Source of the DNA: Flavobacteriales bacterium
GTDB taxonomy: Bacteria; Bacteroidota; Bacteroidia; Flavobacteriales; BACL11
DNA length: 24,681 bases
Assembly: GCA_002730985.1 (NCBI GenBank)
Contig: PCBP01000038.1
Coordinates: 1-24,681 of the forward strand
Reading direction: 5' to 3'
Part shown: positions 23,401 to 24,681 of the stretch, in pieces
Layout: every line of letters begins with the position of its first letter
Numbering within the stretch: position 1 is the stretch's first letter
Translations under genes and position numbers: made by a program
Notes under the pieces: model-generated
What the model was told of the DNA's origin: nothing
Database searches by the model: none
Seen by the model: the letters and a program-made list of their open reading frames with translations, nothing else

Positions 23401-24681
23401 GAAAGCTGCATCAGAAGTTCCCGGGAACATAAAATTACAAGTTTGATTAGTAGAACCTGTTCCTCCTCCATGTCCATCACCACCATAAGTCATAGGTACA
23501 TTGTCCTTCCAAATTCCTCTTAAATAATTGTAAATATCAGTACCGCTCTCTGGATTACCAGTAACCGTAAAATCATTATTATAATAAACAAATTTGGACA
23601 TAATAATCTGCTCTGTTAGAAATACAGTATCTCCTGAAAGGTCTGCAATTGTATCAATCTCATCTATAATACCATCTCTATCATTATCCAGGCCATCATT
23701 CATATCAGATAAGGGACCCTGAAAAAAATCAACTCCAATTGCAGGTGGGTTAAATCCATAGCCTGCAGCACCTTCATCTTCAGCATCACCATTATAACAG
23801 AATCCTAACCCTAATCCAACATCACAACCTACGTAATCATCTAAATAATAACCTAAATCTGGATCAACCCACTGTCCAAAATAAGTATCATTTAATGGTA
23901 GGGTAGATCTGTTAATTATTTTATAGTTATAAAAAGTCATGTCATTTACTTCATTATCAGCGGCAAATCCAAAAGCCTGCGCATGAATCTCTAAACCTAG
24001 TGGTTCCGCTTCAGTTTCAGTATGAATATTTCCTTTGTCATTAAAAATCCAAAATAAAGTCTGATCACCAAAAAGTTTTGCATCATCATTTGTACCAGTA
24101 ATATTATAATCAGGATAGTCTCCATCATAAGGTTCATAAAGACCATTACCATTTACATCAAAAAAAGGTGCTAAGAATTCATCTTGCCCTGGAGGAGAAT
24201 CAGGAAAAGGATGGGCAGGCCAAGTAGTAATTGAAAGAGGCGGGACATAAGTAGGATCAATTCCAAATCGAGACACATACTCTTCAACATCAGAACGCTC
24301 TAATTTAAAATGAGTATCCCACTTATTACACTCATCTGCAGAAATGGTAGCATTAGAAGTATTTAAAGGGCCTGGCCAAAAATCATTACCTGACTGGCGA
24401 TAAGTCATTGCAGCAACTTTTAATTGTCCTCCATCATCAACCCCCCCAATCCAAAGTGCTCCTGCAAACATAGAATGTTTATTTCCATCTTTAGGTATTT
24501 CATACCTAGCGTCATCTAAGTTCCACCACATATCACCACCAGCCATAATTATCGTTCTTACATTATTTACATCAAGGTCAGTTTGTGAAGTAGAAGGATT
24601 ACATCCGGCAGCAACCTTAGTATTAACTACTGATGTTATATTAGGACTCTCTACATTCTCCTTTGCAATTAAAGCAATCGA
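20452..24681 (-). CDS. Very large secreted protein with FlgD-like C-terminal module (partial, 5' end cut by window edge)
   Basis: The frame is open from the window edge to a stop at 20452, giving 1409 visible residues. The first internal Met (24546) is not the start: 45 upstream codons without a stop encode a related, conserved-looking stretch ending DVNNVRTI before MAGGDMWWNLDDARYEIP. The body is rich in Asp, Asn, Gly and aromatic residues, typical of extracellular Bacteroidota proteins. Two Asp-rich loops resemble calcium sites (24118-24159 and 23659-23697). The last 80 residues (20455-20694) resemble a FlgD-like Ig domain: KIFTVSGTLVRTL, WDLKNDFGIPIASGLYMIHI, then VIKWFGSLRP. This is the place where type IX cargo carries its sorting domain, but the sequence is not a textbook type A signal. 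Export by type IX is likely; its function is unknown. Confidence 0.85.
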   Translation of the reverse strand, partial: SIALIAKENVESPNITSVVNTKVAAGCNPSTSQTDLDVNNVRTIIMAGGDMWWNLDDARYEIPKDGNKHSMFAGALWIGGVDDGGQLKVAAMTYRQSGNDFWPGPLNTSNATISADECNKWDTHFKLERSDVEEYVSRFGIDPTYVPPLSITTWPAHPFPDSPPGQDEFLAPFFDVNGNGLYEPYDGDYPDYNITGTNDDAKLFGDQTLFWIFNDKGNIHTETEAEPLGLEIHAQAFGFAADNEVNDMTFYNYKIINRSTLPLNDTYFGQWVDPDLGYYLDDYVGCDVGLGLGFCYNGDAEDEGAAGYGFNPPAIGVDFFQGPLSDMNDGLDNDRDGIIDEIDTIADLSGDTVFLTEQIIMSKFVYYNNDFTVTGNPESGTDIYNYLRGIWKDNVPMTYGGDGHGGGTGSTNQTCNFMFPGTSDAAFPGQEWTEVTAGNIPADRRFLQSAGPFTLEPGAVNTITTGVVWARAKSGGQTASIQLLKIYDREAQALFDNNFNILNGPDAPDITIRELDKELIFTLSNGGASNNIDESYSEKDPYITKPENLLNFPNYDFQGYLVYQLKDATVSVTDLDDPDRARLIHRSDIKDDVTGIVNQYLDPILGVYTPIEEVPSVLSEGVIGSVDEGVEFSFRIYDDKFALGNTKLVNHKTYYFMSLAYGYNRAEENSSPYDVNAVDYDGRNQPYISGRRNIKVYSAIPHFTEPENGGMILNASYGDGVELTRLEGQGNGGVALDLSAETIKEILTSDDHRSFSPTYKQGAGPIEITVVDPVEIPQGDFTFKLMEPIFGVSTNQNKIISYGRWELINNVTGSIVSFANEDILVGSEKYIESLGLNVKVLQTQNPGADPNNIEDNGLISGTIEFKDNNDRWLSGVADRDDESEFFSLWGFNWIRAGSFENSSSALLSDYSLDDPNGAFEGAVVQTNLAFGGFEWSGGTWAPYRFASYFNDGPGIQSSITNLAKLENLNSVDIVITDSVELWSRVCVVEAQDDPLLSVGEQVKMGLRQDISLSKTEVLHMYDTTENIVTVDTTNTIGMSWFPGYAIDIETGERLNIIFSEDSWQTSEKGNDMVWNPTGKLTTDEFPQFDPSAPTGQQFSGGNYLLGGKHFIYVVKGESWVKGTDDYINNIADCDYSPNYDESAWIYAQLSQSNLTSKWAVFKNVTWVGAPLLAPGRALNLSNTANVKLRVTKPYKQYETVTPDKFFDKNTALNPGNNYIVAYENSASTWGGQTATYDGTIYQPGESFIATSIPNFTGSAKSRVIEANPVNSFNPTYSFSTDDIVAVKGDFDVAKDAMETIRAVPNPYYGYSSYEINQLDNRVKITNLPDRATIKIFTVSGTLVRTLKKDDSMTSIDWDLKNDFGIPIASGLYMIHIRAILLDTDSNELVEKDKVIKWFGSLRPIDLDTF
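20455..20694 (-). other. FlgD-like C-terminal domain, candidate type IX sorting module
   Basis: Within the large secreted protein. The pattern of a strand with IFTVSG, LVRTL, WDLKND, G(I/V)xxASGLY and a final strand matches FlgD-like Ig/type IX C-terminal folds. An insert (LLDTDSNELVEKD) and an IKWFGSLRPIDLDTF tail distinguish it from the common type A ending, which stops shortly after the last lysine-rich strand. Confidence 0.6.

Noticed and set aside
24546..24681. ATG at 24546 as the start of the large secreted protein
   Set aside because: The frame stays open to the window edge and the upstream codons read like protein continuous with the downstream domain. No signal peptide follows the 24546 Met.
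1..24681. Mobile elements, CRISPR arrays, toxin-antitoxin pairs or defence genes
   Set aside because: No transposase, integrase, direct-repeat array, phage gene or known defence domain was recognised. Gene content is chromosomal housekeeping plus envelope functions.

Overview
The window looks like a chromosomal segment of an AT-rich Bacteroidota bacterium, probably in or near the Flavobacteriia. The evidence is a trigger factor with a poorly conserved PPIase domain in a tig-clpP-clpX cluster, a DUF151 nuclease with a UVR tail, a CNT nucleoside transporter with an extra N-terminal domain, a DUF3127 protein, a PorV/PorQ-family barrel beside a very large secreted protein of the type IX secretion kind, promoters of the TAnnTTTG type, and few Shine-Dalgarno sequences. 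No mobile element, CRISPR array, prophage or clear horizontally acquired island was seen. This is mostly conserved housekeeping DNA, and I found no convincing new biological system.

Layout. (1) 1-1468, minus: membrane pyrophosphatase hppA, cut by the left edge. (2) 1647-8886, plus: eight tightly packed genes (etfB, etfA, DUF151 nuclease, nucleoside transporter, thyA, a lysine/saccharopine-dehydrogenase-like enzyme, folA, a lipoprotein). From 3361 to 7544 the gaps are one base or the stop and start codons overlap. (3) 12344-8890, minus: tRNA-Leu(UAG) with its own promoter and terminator, then tig-clpP-clpX. (4) 12458-14160, plus: DUF3127 OB-fold protein and an AtoE-type short-chain fatty acid transporter. 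(5) 17832-14168, minus: flippase-like membrane protein, GT2 glycosyltransferase, OppC-type permease and a DUF2179-family membrane protein. (6) 17863-18414, plus: ruvC. (7) 19272-18407, minus: greA and a HIT protein. (8) 24681-19332, minus: a secreted protein of more than 1400 residues, cut by the right edge, followed by a PorV/PorQ-family barrel.

How the genes fit together. In block 2 a nucleoside importer, thymidylate synthase and dihydrofolate reductase make a salvage and dTMP/folate unit, behind an electron-transfer flavoprotein that would collect electrons from acyl-CoA dehydrogenases. In block 3 ribosome-bound folding is coupled to ClpXP proteolysis. Block 5 looks like an envelope glycoconjugate or lipid module, with substrate unknown. 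Block 8 pairs a candidate surface protein with an outer-membrane barrel from the family that includes the type IX shuttle PorV.

The most informative details are: a glutamate in the pyrophosphatase that appears moved from TM6 to TM5, predicting a Flavobacterium-type K+-dependent proton pump; the extra exported-type domain on the nucleoside transporter; a lysine-dehydrogenase-like enzyme wedged between thyA and folA; an SSB-like acidic tip on the DUF3127 protein; and a very large secreted protein with calcium-loop-like motifs and a FlgD-like C-terminal module ending in an IKWFG segment. All family assignments come from reading the translated sequences, with no database search.
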